Below, one piece after another: positions 45,016-57,100 of a stretch of DNA of 64,000 nt; position 1 is the first letter of the stretch; each line of letters opens with the position of its first letter. The notes below the pieces were generated by a model. The model made no database searches. It was not told the DNA's origin and was given only the letters and a program-made list of their open reading frames with translations. This DNA comes from Fluviicola sp. (GTDB lineage Bacteria > Bacteroidota > Bacteroidia > Flavobacteriales_D > Crocinitomicaceae). The stretch lies in contig NVXU02000025.1 in NCBI GenBank assembly GCA_002734065.2, positions 124,001 through 188,000 of the forward strand. Reading direction: 5' to 3'. A program made the position numbers and the translations under genes.

Positions 45016-45831
45016 TTAAAATTCAAAAACAAACCCTGTTTTCAGGGAAGTTAGATTCAAAAAATTGTCTCCAAACAAACCAATAAACATATCTGCCTTA
45101 GACCAGTAAGAGTTATTGGACGGGCCCGTTAATACACCATCCACAGGAAATACAATTCCAGAATGAAATCGTATTCCCGTTTCTAAAAAAATAGATTTTG
45201 TCAATGGAAGTCTATACGAAAGTTGGTAGAAGAAATTAATTGCCACCAAGTTAGATTCAGTGAGAGAGTAAGGATTAATCATTTCATCATTTTCGGAAAA
45301 TCGATAATTTTGATCGTAGTCAAACGAATAAAATTTTGGTCCTAATCCAAAGCCAATAGAAAATCCGGCTCCAGAAATGGATGTTGGCTTGTAAATTTCG
45401 CCTGTAATCATAAAGGAATAGGTTCTGAAAATTGGATCCGAAATGCTTTCGGGATACTCGACGTAGTAGCCTAGATTATCATAGTAGCCATAATTTCCAC
45501 CGTACATTCTTGCCGTTGTCTTACCATAAGCAAACTCTGCACCTAGGGCAAACCTTTGAGATAGAATTCTTTGATAGGACAACCGATAGTCAACTCTGAA
45601 GAAATCTCTTTTTCTTTTATAATTGTCTTGCGCATCATACGTGTCGGTTCGGTATCTGAAATTATCGAACATATCATCAGCCATAAAACCAACTAAAGCT
45701 GGTGTAACTCGTAAATTTGAGGTTGTAAAAACAGAAATAATGTTTTTCTTACCGTTGAATCCAAAGTCTTGTGCCCAACTTGCGTTTGAAAGTCCAAATA
45801 CCGCAATAGTAATAATTAAAAATAATTTCAT
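45016..45831 (-). CDS. Predicted outer-membrane beta-barrel protein
   Basis: 271 residues. Signal peptide about 1-20 (ending SNASWAQ), then long amphipathic strands with an RxDYRLSYQRIL pattern and a C-terminal TGFVFEF, where the final Phe is the usual barrel-assembly signal. It starts two bases after the stop of the M48 peptidase gene, so the two are one operon and may act together in the envelope. The function is unknown. Confidence 0.8.
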   Translation of the reverse strand: MKLFLIITIAVFGLSNASWAQDFGFNGKKNIISVFTTSNLRVTPALVGFMADDMFDNFRYRTDTYDAQDNYKRKRDFFRVDYRLSYQRILSQRFALGAEFAYGKTTARMYGGNYGYYDNLGYYVEYPESISDPIFRTYSFMITGEIYKPTSISGAGFSIGFGLGPKFYSFDYDQNYRFSENDEMINPYSLTESNLVAINFFYQLSYRLPLTKSIFLETGIRFHSGIVFPVDGVLTGPSNNSYWSKADMFIGLFGDNFLNLTSLKTGFVFEF

Positions 45832-45833
45832 GC

Positions 45834-48047
45834 TTATTTTCTTTTTGCTTTAGATCCTGAAAGTTCAGTCATTACTTTGTAATTGACGGCATCCAGCACA
45901 GATTCTTTTGGTTTCATGTTAAAATCATAATCTACAAAGTTTTCCACATCTCCACTTTTCAAATCAAGAACCGAATAGCTTATATTAATTTGATTTCCCG
46001 TCACTAATTTTGCGATAAAATAAGGTATCCCAAAAGGCGGAAAAAGAATTCCGACAACTGCAGCTGCTGGTTTTATTGGATTGCGATAGTGTTCTCCATA
46101 AATAAACATCATTTTAGCGTCTCCAAACTCTTTCTGTAACTTCTCTAACTCGATGTAATCAACAGGAAACATTGTTCCATCCCCATAATCCGCACGTTGT
46201 CTTAAAAAGTCTAATAAGATTGCTTTAGAGTTGTATTGCTCTGTGTTTTGATTTTCAATATCAGAATTACTCTGATCGTAAATGGTTACATCAAAGCGAC
46301 TCGCCGTTTTTTTCAAAGACGCTATTAGTCGTGATTCAAGTTCTTCTGATTTTTTTACTTTAACGTTTCCTCGTTCGATAGATATAAATACAGGCTCTAA
46401 CAAAACCATTTCTTTCAAATTTGATATTTTAGCAACCTCTTCTACTATCTCCTCATCTGCATCTTTGTACTTTCTGTACTTGCGTTTAAATTCTTCATCA
46501 CCTATTAGGTCAGACAGCGCAAATAAATGAAACTTCTTTTGATCAAATTCTTCATCTTCTGTTACGGCTGTTTTAACGTCTTGTTTTCTTTTTATTTTGT
46601 CGTACTTACTTAACTCCACAGTTGCGGTAGTGTCTCCTTGCTCAGTATCAATTGATGTTGTGTCCGACAATTTAGCTTTACTTTTTTCAAAGGATGTCAA
46701 TGCGTCTTGGTAAGTTGTTTCAGAATACTCTGCTATTTTAAAACGACTGTACTCTCCCAAATGTTGAATCATTTGTTCTCTAATTTGAGCAATGATATCA
46801 TCGTTTGGAAAAATCTTCTGAGCATCTTCTATCATTCTCATTGAAATAGTCAGGAGTTGAATCTTTGAAATCTTCTTAAGCATGTAATAAACGGCGTGAC
46901 TTTCTCCCTCAATTTTTGAAGGATTTGAGACTGCTTTAGAATATCTCCCATTAATTTTAAAACGAGTCAAACCTAACCACGCTTGTGCTTTCATCCTTGT
47001 CAAATAAAGATTATTTGGAAAATCTCTTTCGAGCAAGAATAGCTTGTAGACAATGTCTGCAAACTCATGATTGAGCATGTCAACGCGAATGCTTTCAAAT
47101 CTTGCAAGATTTCGGACTTCCATGAACTCTTCCTTACCTACAATGAATTTCTTGTCTCCCCAACCAGAATAGTTGGCCAATTCATCAACAACAGCATCCT
47201 TTCTTTTACGAATGTTTGGATGACTACTTTTAGAATCATCATAATCTTCGTCTACCTTAATTTCATTGACTTTCTCCGGGTAATACCTTTTTGGGATGAA
47301 CAATAGATCTCCATTAATGTAATCTTGAGAGAGGGGCTCTTCATCAAAAGGTAAATATGAGTAGGTCATCACATCAAAAGCACTCAACAATTCACTTTCT
47401 GCGTAACCCGCCTTGTGAAATAAATCAATTCCTATTTTATCCGCATCTAATTCATTGTCTTTAGAGTGGTTAGACATTCGTGTAATTCTATCATCATAGG
47501 ACGTTCCTGAATCTGTGTCCAATCTGTCTTTGTATGATTCTTCGATGTGTTCTTCTGTAAAGTGAGCAATTTCGTGCGATAATACGTAAGCCAGTTGTGC
47601 TTCGTTCTCTAACTGAGAAAGTAAACCCAGAGTCACAAAAATTAAGCCTTGATCAGTAGATAATGCATTGGTAACATTTGACTTAATAACAAAAAATTCT
47701 AACTGCCTTTTAACTTTTCTCTTGTCTTTTAATAAGTTGTTAGCGACCTTTCTAACGTACTCTGTTGTTTTATCTCCATAAAGAACAAGTCCTGAGTGTA
47801 ATAACTCATCTATACTAAAATGTATTCTTTCTAAGAATATTAATTCTTCATCTTCTGACATAGAACCTCTGTCCTTCGATAAATCATTTTCTATTTTCGT
47901 GTATGTTTTCTGTGTAAACACGTCCGAAATTTTTCCTGCTGAGACTAATGGTTTGTAATCCGTAAACAGATCTGTTTGCCCGAGTCCTTGATTTACAGAT
48001 AGTAATAAGAGAGCTACACCAATTATTTTTAAAGAGATTTTAACCAT
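45834..48047 (-). CDS. M48 family metalloprotease, exported
   Basis: 737 residues. Signal peptide about 1-23 (ending LGQ). The zinc motif HEIAHF lies near residue 158, with the third ligand Glu expected in ELDADKIGIDLF. The peptidase region (about 60-300) resembles BepA/LoiP-type periplasmic M48 enzymes; the long C-terminal part is helical and TPR-like (about 330-480), then a beta region with PAAAVVGILFPPFGIPYFI, a hydrophobic segment. Periplasmic quality control of outer-membrane proteins is the likely role, by family. It is upstream of a barrel gene by two bases. Confidence 0.88.
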   Translation of the reverse strand: MVKISLKIIGVALLLLSVNQGLGQTDLFTDYKPLVSAGKISDVFTQKTYTKIENDLSKDRGSMSEDEELIFLERIHFSIDELLHSGLVLYGDKTTEYVRKVANNLLKDKRKVKRQLEFFVIKSNVTNALSTDQGLIFVTLGLLSQLENEAQLAYVLSHEIAHFTEEHIEESYKDRLDTDSGTSYDDRITRMSNHSKDNELDADKIGIDLFHKAGYAESELLSAFDVMTYSYLPFDEEPLSQDYINGDLLFIPKRYYPEKVNEIKVDEDYDDSKSSHPNIRKRKDAVVDELANYSGWGDKKFIVGKEEFMEVRNLARFESIRVDMLNHEFADIVYKLFLLERDFPNNLYLTRMKAQAWLGLTRFKINGRYSKAVSNPSKIEGESHAVYYMLKKISKIQLLTISMRMIEDAQKIFPNDDIIAQIREQMIQHLGEYSRFKIAEYSETTYQDALTSFEKSKAKLSDTTSIDTEQGDTTATVELSKYDKIKRKQDVKTAVTEDEEFDQKKFHLFALSDLIGDEEFKRKYRKYKDADEEIVEEVAKISNLKEMVLLEPVFISIERGNVKVKKSEELESRLIASLKKTASRFDVTIYDQSNSDIENQNTEQYNSKAILLDFLRQRADYGDGTMFPVDYIELEKLQKEFGDAKMMFIYGEHYRNPIKPAAAVVGILFPPFGIPYFIAKLVTGNQINISYSVLDLKSGDVENFVDYDFNMKPKESVLDAVNYKVMTELSGSKAKRK

Positions 48048-48116
48048 TTTTTATTGCTATTATTAATAACGAAGGTCAATATAGTACATTAAATCGAAAT
48101 ACTTACACCTGATTAC

Positions 48117-48157
48117 AAACAAAAAACGCCCATGAATATCATGAGCGTTTTTTGTTT
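48117..48157 (-). terminator. Terminator of the giant SprB-repeat gene
   Basis: A stem AAAAAACGC/GCGTTTTTT with an inner CAT/ATG extension and outer AAAC/GTTT pairing lies 14 bases after the stop codon. The arms are A- and T-rich, so it can work in both directions. Confidence 0.82.
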
Positions 48158-48170
48158 TCCTTTTTTTCTA

Positions 48171-51100
48171 CTAATTCTTTATAACTCGAATAGATGCTTT
48201 TTTCTCATCGTTTTCAATTCTTAAGAAGTAAACGCCACTCTCAACATCTCTAATATCAAGATTAACAGGTTGTCCCGCATCTACGTATTTAACATCTTGG
48301 TAAACGAGCTTTCCAGCAACATCAATTATTTCAAACTTAACGTCTCCTGAAAGTTCTGCAAATTCAACCATGAAGCTACCGCTTGTTGGATTAGGATAAA
48401 CACTCACTCCCATTTCGTTTGCCACTTCATTGATGCCAACTACGCTTCCAACGAAGACAGTTAAAGTACTAATACAACCATTTCCATCTATTACGGTAAC
48501 GGTATAAGATGTGTTTCCTGCCAATCCTGAAATATCCTCTGGATCATCATTGTCACCAACACCGTCATTGTCCCAATCATATGTGAAAGGCCCTGAACCT
48601 CCGTTTACCGTTAAGTTAATAGACCCATTACCTGCAATAGTTGCATCATTTGCATTTGCAGTTAAAATTAATCCTGGAGGTCCACTTATTACTCCAGTCA
48701 TGAAGTCAGTACAACCGTTTGCATCAACAACAGTTACAGAGAATACACCCGCAACACCATTCGTTAAATCTTGAGGGTCATCCAAATCCCCTGTTCCATC
48801 AATGCTCCAATCGTATTGGTAGGGCGCTTGACCTCCTGTGATAGAAATATCAACCTGTCCATTCGCGTCTCCAAAACAAGCTAAGTTACTTATGCTGTTG
48901 ATTGTAATCACTGGAACTGTTCCTCCCGTCAATGTAACGGTCGAAGTTGCAGAACAACCACTAGCGTCTTGAACAACGATGTTGTACGTTCCAGGTATAA
49001 GACCTGTAAATCCGCTACTTCCTTGGAAGGTTGCACCGCCATCATTACTATAGGTCAATGCTCCTGTTCCTCCAGAGGCAACTACTGATATCGATCCGTT
49101 TGTGTTACCACAAGAAGGGTCTGTAAAGTTAACTGCTGTGATTATTGGCGAACCATTGTCAATTAAGATTGCTGTTGAAGTTGTTTGACAACCACTTGCA
49201 TCTTGAATAACAACATTGTAAACCGCAGCTGTCAGACCAGAGAAACTTCCACTCGCTTGGAATGTTGCTCCACCATCAATGCTGTATTGGATTGTTCCCG
49301 TTCCTCCTGTTGCGGTAATTATAATATTACCGTTTGAAAGCCCACATGTTGGGTCAGATGTAACAATATTACTAATTGTTGGTGAACCTGGATCTGTCAA
49401 TGTAATTGTAGAATTATCTTGGCACCCATTCGCATCCTCTACAATAATTAGATATACTCCCGCACCAACCGCAGCAAATGTGCTTAATGCTTGGAAGGTC
49501 GTTCCGTTGTTTATGCTATAAATTAGCGTACCTGAACCTCCTGCTGCTGTAATTGTAATGTCACCATTAAGCAATCCACATGTTGGGTCGGTAGAACCTA
49601 CATTTGAAATCACTGGAGAAGTAGTTGTTGCCAATGTTGCCGTTGATGTCGCTTGACATCCATTTGCATCTTGAACAACAACTGTATAAGTCGCTCCTGG
49701 TAATCCAGTAAAGATGTTCGATGCAACGAACGATGTTCCATTGTCAATACTGTATGAAAGAGAACCTGTTCCCCCTGCTGCAGTAATATTAATTGCTCCA
49801 TTTGACAGACCACATGTTGGGTCAGTTACAATTACATTGGTAATACTTGGAACATTTCCACTTACTAAGGTAGATGTTGATGTTACTTGACATCCGTTTG
49901 CATCTTCTACAACAATGTTGTATGTGTTTGCAGCAAGTCCTGTAAATGAACTTGATGCTTGGAAGGTTATTCCACCATCAACACTGTATTGCAAAGTTCC
50001 TGTTCCTCCAGTTGCCGTAATCGTAATATCTCCATTTGGCAATCCACATGAAGGGTTATTACTAACAACATTAGAAATTACTGGGGCACCTAAATCAGTC
50101 AACGTAGCTGATGCTGTTGCTTGACAACCATTTGCATCCTGAACAATGATAGGGAATACCGCTGGCAATAACCCCATGAAGTTGTTTCCTCCTTGGAAAG
50201 TCGCGCCGTTGTCAATACTATACTGTAAGGCTCCTGTTCCTCCTGTTGCTGCAATTGTAATATCACCATTTGCTGTGCCACATGTTGGATCAATTGGAGT
50301 AACTGAACTAATCGTCATAACAGCTGGATCAGTTAAAGTAACTGAAGAAGTTGCTTGACAATTGTTTGCATCCTGAACAACAACCGCATAAGTATTTGCA
50401 CCAAGACCTGTAAAAGCACCCGTTGTTTGGAAAGTTGCTCCGCCATCCATACTATAAGTTAAAGCACCTACGCCCCCTGTTGCTGTGATAGTAATAGTGC
50501 CATCTGTAATACTGTTACATGAAGGGTCTGCACCTGTTGCGCTTGAAATTATAACTGCAGCTGGGTCAACCAAAGTAGAAGTTGCTGTTACCTGACAACC
50601 GTTTGCATCTTCCACAACTATTGAGTAGGTATTTGCACCAAGACCTGTGAATGAATTGGAAGCAACTAAAGTCGTTCCTCCATCAACGCTATAGGTTAAT
50701 GCCCCTGTGCCTCCTGTTGCTGTAATTAAAATGCTTCCTGTAAGGTCTCCACTACATAGAGGGTTCACATCTGTTGTTGAAGAAATCGTTGGAACACCTA
50801 AATCCGTTAACGTTGACGTTGACGTTGCTTGACAACCATTTGCATCTTGAACAACGATATTGAAAACAGTCGCAGAAAGACCTGTGAAGTTATTTCCTGC
50901 TTGGAACGTTGTTCCACCATCAATGCTATATGTCAACGCACCAGTTCCTCCTGTTGCCGTGATTGTAATATCGCCATTTGCTATACCACAAGTAGGATCA
51001 TTACTTACTAAAGTTGTAATAGTTGGTGCTCCTAAATCAGAAAGCGTAATCGTTGAAATTGCCTGGCAGTTATTAGCGTCTTGGACAACGATATTGAAAA

Positions 51101-54100
51101 CATTTGCAGAAAGACCAGTAAAGTTATTTCCTGCTTGAAACGTTGTTCCACCATCAATGCTATATGTCAACGCACCAGTTCCTCCTGTTGCCGTGATTGT
51201 AATGTCACCGTTCGTTCCTCCACATGTTGGATCATTACTAACAGCTGAAGAAATTGCAACGACAGGTGGGTCAACCAAAGTTGAAGTTGCTGTTGCTTGA
51301 CAACCGTTTACGTCTTCCACAACTATTGAGTAAACATTGCCTGCAAGACCTGTAAAAGAGTTGGAAGCAACCAAAGTTGTTCCGCCATCAATACTATAAG
51401 TCAATACTCCTGTTCCTCCTGTTGCTGTAATTGTAATACTACCATTAATATCTCCATTACATAAAGGACTTACATCCGTCGTAGATGAAATGACTGGTAA
51501 TCCTAAATCAAACAGAGTTGGCGTTGAAGTTGTTTGACAGTTATTCGCGTCTTGGACAACGACGCTATACGTTGTCGCAATAAGACCTGTAAAGTTATTC
51601 CCTGCTTGGAAAGTTGTTCCGCCATCAATACTATAAGTCAACGCTCCTGTTCCTCCTGTTGCTGCAACTGTGATGTCACCATTTGCAAGTCCACAAGTTG
51701 GGTCAGTTACTGCCACAGAACCTATACTTGGTCCTACAATGCTATTCACTGTAACAGTGTTCGTTGTCTGGCAACCACTTGCATCTTGAACAACTACATT
51801 GTATATCGCTGCAGCTAATCCTGTGAACGTTGCTGTTCCTAAGAATGTTGTTCCATTGTCTATACTATAAGTATAAGGACCTCCATCTCCGCCTGCTGCA
51901 CCGCTAAATGTAATTGTTCCATCTAACAATCCACACGCTTCATCTGTTGATGCCACAGTAAACGTTACCGCTGTTGGTTCTACTAAAGTATATGTCATCA
52001 CTGATGTACATCCTGTACCGTTGTTATCTACAACTGTAAGTGTATATGAATCTGCGCACAAAGCGTTAATCGTTGCTGAATTTCCTCCAACAGGGTTTCC
52101 TAAACCGTCTGTCCAAGAATAAACATAAGGAAGAATTCCTCCTATAACAGTTGCTGTCAATTGACCATTGCAATCTGCGTTACAAACTAATGAAACATCT
52201 TCTACGATTCCTGTTATGGTTGCTCCTCCAGTTCCTCCAACTGTTTCTATTGCCACAAGTTGACAAGAACTTCCGTCTTGTACAACAATATTATATGGCC
52301 CAACAGCCAGTCCTGGGAATGTTCCCGAAGCTTGGAAAGTTGTTCCTCCATCAATACTATAAGTATATGGTCCTCCATCGCCACCAGCTCCAACTAAATC
52401 AATTTGACCGTCAAATGCTCCACAATTTTCAGGTATAATGGTTGCTGTATATGTAATTGCTGTTGGGTCCACTAACGTCGATGTCGAAGTTGTCTGACAT
52501 CCATTTGCATCTTGTACAACGATGTTATATACCCCTGCGATTAACCCTGTAAATGAACTTCCCGCTTGGAAAGTTGTTCCAGCATCAATACTGTAGGTTA
52601 ACGCACCTGTTCCGCCTGTGGCTGTAATTACAATTGAACCATCTGCATTTCCGTTACATGTTGGATCAGTTGGTACAACCGTTGTAATAGAAATTACAGC
52701 TGGATCAACTACTGTATAGGTTGAATTAGCCTGACACGCAATTGCGTCCTCTACCACGATATTATAAACCCCTGAAGTAAGACCAGTAAAATTATTGCCC
52801 GCTTGGAAAGTTGCTCCTCCATCAATACTATAAGTCAACGAACCAGTTCCGCCAGCTGCTGTTATGGTTATATCACCATCATTTCCACCAAAACAAGATG
52901 GGTCATTACCAATAACAGAAGTTATTGTTGCCCCGCCCGCGTCTGTCAATGTAACCGTTGATGTTACTTGACATAAATTGGCGTCTTCGACAACTATATT
53001 GTAAACCCCAGCAATTAATCCTGTAAAAATATTTGATGCTTGGAAAGTTGTTCCGCCATCAATACTGTATTGGAGTGCTCCAGTTCCTCCAGTTGCGACA
53101 ATCGTAATGTCACCGTTTGCAGAACCACATGTTGGATCTGTTGGTGTCACTGAAGTAATCGTTGGAGAACCTAAATCTGCCAAAGTAACCGTTGAAGTTA
53201 CTTGGCATAAGTTAGCATCTTGAACAACTATATTATAAAGGGCAGCTCCTAAGCCGGCAAATACATTACTTGCTTGGAAGGTCGTTCCTCCATCAATACT
53301 AAATTGTAATGCACCTGTCCCTCCTGTTGCCACTATAGTAATTGTACCATTTGTCAATCCACAAGTTGGATCAACAGGTGTAGTAGAAGTAATTGCAACA
53401 GCCGCAGGGTCAACCAGCGTAACAGTTGAAACTGTCTGACATAAATTTGCGTCCTCTACAACAATATTATATATCCCTGCGATAAGACCTGTAAAGTTAT
53501 TTCCTGCTTGGAAAGTTGCTCCACCATCAATACTGTATTGAAGTGCTCCAACTCCACCCGTAGCAACTATTGTAATGTCACCGTCATTCCCCCCGAAACA
53601 TGTTGGATCATTACCAGTAGCTGAAGTGATTGTTGCTCCACCAGCATCCGTTAAAGTTATGGTTGATGTTACTTGACATAAATTAGCGTCTTCTACAACG
53701 ATGTTATAAACACCAGCTATAAGTCCAGTAAAAATGTTTGATGCTTGGAATGTTGTTCCTCCATCAATACTGTATTGAAGCGTTCCTGTTCCTCCAGTAG
53801 CGACAATAGTAATGTCACCATTTGCAGAACCACATGTTGGATCTGTTGGTGTTACTGAAGTTATTGTTGGAGAACCTAAATCTACCAAAGTTACCGTAGA
53901 AGTTGCTTGACATAAATTGGCATCTTCAACGACTATATTATAAAGGGCTGCTCCTAAGCCAGTAAAAATATTACTTGCTTGGAAGGTTGCTCCACCATCT
54001 ATACTGTATTGTAATGTTCCTGTTCCTCCTGTAGCATTAATCGTAATACTTCCGTTGGATGCTCCACAAGTTGGGTCAACTGGAGTAGTAGAAGTAATAA

Positions 54101-57100
54101 CAAGGGCTGTTGGATCAACCAATGTAACTGTTGAAGTTACTTGGCATAGATTTGCATCCTGCACAACAATGTTATAGATTCCAGCAATTAGTCCTGTAAA
54201 GTTATTTCCGGCTTGAAATGTTGTTCCACCATCAATACTAAACTGAAGTGCCCCTGTACCACCTGTTGCAGTGATAGTAATTGTACCATCAGCTGAACCG
54301 TTACAACTTGGGGCCGTTGAAGCAACACCTGTAATAGAAACTACTGTTGGATCAACCAAGGTAACTGTAGAAGTTGCTTGGCATAAGTTCGCATCTTCAA
54401 CAACGATGTTATATACACCTGCGATTAGTCCTGTAAAAGCATTCGATGCTTGGAAAGTTGTTCCACCATCTATACTGTATTGCAATGTTCCTGTCCCACC
54501 AGTTGCGGTAATAGTAATTGTACCATCAGCCGAACCATTACAACTTGGGTCAGTTGAAGCAACACCCGTTATTGTTGCTCCTGGGATGTCTGTTAATGTT
54601 ATTGTTGATGTCACTTGACATGAGCTTGCATCTTGCACTACAATGTTATAGGTTGCCGCAGCAAGTCCTACAAAAGAATTCGACGCTTGGAAAGTTGTTC
54701 CGCCATCAATACTATACGTTAAACCTCCAGTTCCTCCAGTTGCAGTAATTACAATACTTCCGTTTGAATTCCCGCATGTTGGATCTGTTGGAGTAACTAA
54801 TGTTATAACAACTTGCGGAGGGTCTGTTAATGTTTGTGATGCTGTCGCTTGACATAAACTTGCATCTTGAACAACGATATTGTAAATTCCGGAAGTTAAA
54901 CCCATAAAGTTATTCCCTGCTTGGAAAGTTGCACCACCATCAATACTGTATTGAAGTATCCCTGTGCCGCCAGTTGCAGTAATTGTGATATCTCCATCAT
55001 TCCCTCCAAAGCAAGTTGGGTCATTGAAGGTAACTCCAGTTATTGTTGGAGCCGCAGGCGCTGTCAATGTCGCTGAACCTAACACCTGACATCCAATTGC
55101 ATCTTGAACAACAATTGGGTAAGTTGCTCCTCCAAGTGTTCCAAAGAAACCACCTGCTTGGAAAGTAGTTCCTCCATCTATACTGTACTGAAGAGTTCCT
55201 GTTCCGCCAGTTGCTGTAATTGTAATGTCACCATCATTCCCTGCACAAGTAGGGTCTGTAGTTGCAATATTTATAATTGTCGCTGGGTCTCCCACAAAAA
55301 TTGTTATTGTATCTTGAGTACAACCCCCTAAGTTACAAGCTTCAAAAGTTACAAAGTACGAACCCGCAGTTGTATAAAGATGTGGAGGAGGGTTTTGAGC
55401 TGTAGAAACACTTCCGTCACCAAAATTCCACAACCATGTAGTTGCTGGGTCTCCAAGAACTGTGTTGTCAGTAAAAGTAACCGTTAAGGGATTACAACCC
55501 GAACTTACATCTGTTCCAAGAACTGCCGTTGGGGGAATAACTGAACAATCAATTACCTCAACAAAGTCAGTATAAAGTACCGTAGCTGAACAACCTGGAG
55601 CCGTTGTTCCAATTTTAATGTTGTCAATTAACAACAAATACATGTCATCAGAAGTGTTTCTAAATGCAATATATACCGTTTGTCCTGCGTAAGCCGATAA
55701 ATCAACACTTCTTGTTGTTGAAAAAGCGTTCTCTGCTGTTGTTGAAAACAACAATGCACTATAATTCGTTACGTTTGCCGGCAATTGCGTCGTTGAGATT
55801 CTCACCTCATAACCATCAGGAAAGTTTACACTTGCTGATTGAGCATCCCAAAATAAACGCTGGTTTGCAGGAAGGATTCCAATTCCTGTAGTTAACATCC
55901 AATCATCCGCTGGTTGTCCAGCAGTTGTGTTCCATGAAGTGGCTGTTGCTTCAACACTTCCGTCTCCATCGACATCCATGGGCAACCAAGCTGTCGCGTT
56001 TGTTCCTGTAAATGGAGGGTTCACACCCGCATTTGGTATCCAAGGATCATTGTTATATCGGTCATAACCTGCGGGCCAACCTCCTTCAAATGTTTCAATA
56101 TAGAAAGTATCGAGTGGTAAAACTCCTGGACTTTGAACCGTTAATTCAACATAATAAAGACCTGGAGTTGGGTAAACATAATTAATATTATCTACATTTC
56201 CTGAAGAAGTTACTGGGCTTCCATCTCCGAAATCCCACGAATAATCAACATATCCACTTACATTTGCAGTGAAGGAAACTCCAGGAGGTCCCGCGCAAAC
56301 CGGATTGGCAGAAGCCATTGTAAATTCTGCAGAAGGAGTTGGCATGAAGTTATAAGGTATAATATAGGTGTTTGTGTCACCTCTTCCACATGCATTAATT
56401 GTTGCTATTGTTACAGTATCAGGTCCTGGAACGGTGTAAACTCTATCAATTGTTTGTGGGTCTGTAGTTGTATTAATAACCGTTCCGTCTGAGAAGGTAA
56501 TTGACCAACTTACGGGAGTACTATACAATGCTGTATCAAACAATGTAACATAAGTCGTGTCACAAACAACGTTCTCCGTATAACCCGTAATTAATGGTCG
56601 AGGCGCATATCCACCAAGCATTGGATACAAGTCTAAATCAACATCAAGTCCTATACCTGCGAGAGCATTGACATATCCTGTTGTTTCAGACCACAGATGG
56701 TTCAATCCATTTCCTTGACCTTGCAAAGTAGCGTTACTTGAAGAAATTACCAACAGTGTATCCGTTGCATCTCCAGGGAATATTTCTATTCCAACATGGA
56801 AAGTTGCCGTTGTAGGAACTACCGGTGTAAAAGGCACCCAAAACTCCACAAAGGAATTCCCTCCAGGGACGCCGATTGCAGTTGGAGAAATTGCTCCTGA
56901 ACCTCCAAGTAAAGCTCCTGGAGCACCAAAACCATCATCATCATAAACCAACATTTGAAATACCATATTGTCGTTAGGGTCAAACAACGACGCTAAACCA
57001 ACACGTATAGCTCCAACCTCAGTAACTCCCGGGTTTGGAGAAAAGAATCTTTCGTAAGAACCTTTAACACCATTGGTTGGTGAGTTGGTCCAATCTGGAA

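Noticed and set aside
48510-55300. Many open frames on both strands within the SprB repeats
   Set aside because: They are repeated shadows of the Thr/Gly-rich coding units, not genes.
48510-55300. Possible CRISPR-like array because of regular repeats
   Set aside because: The repeats are about 240 bases, in frame and coding, with no unique spacers and no cas genes.
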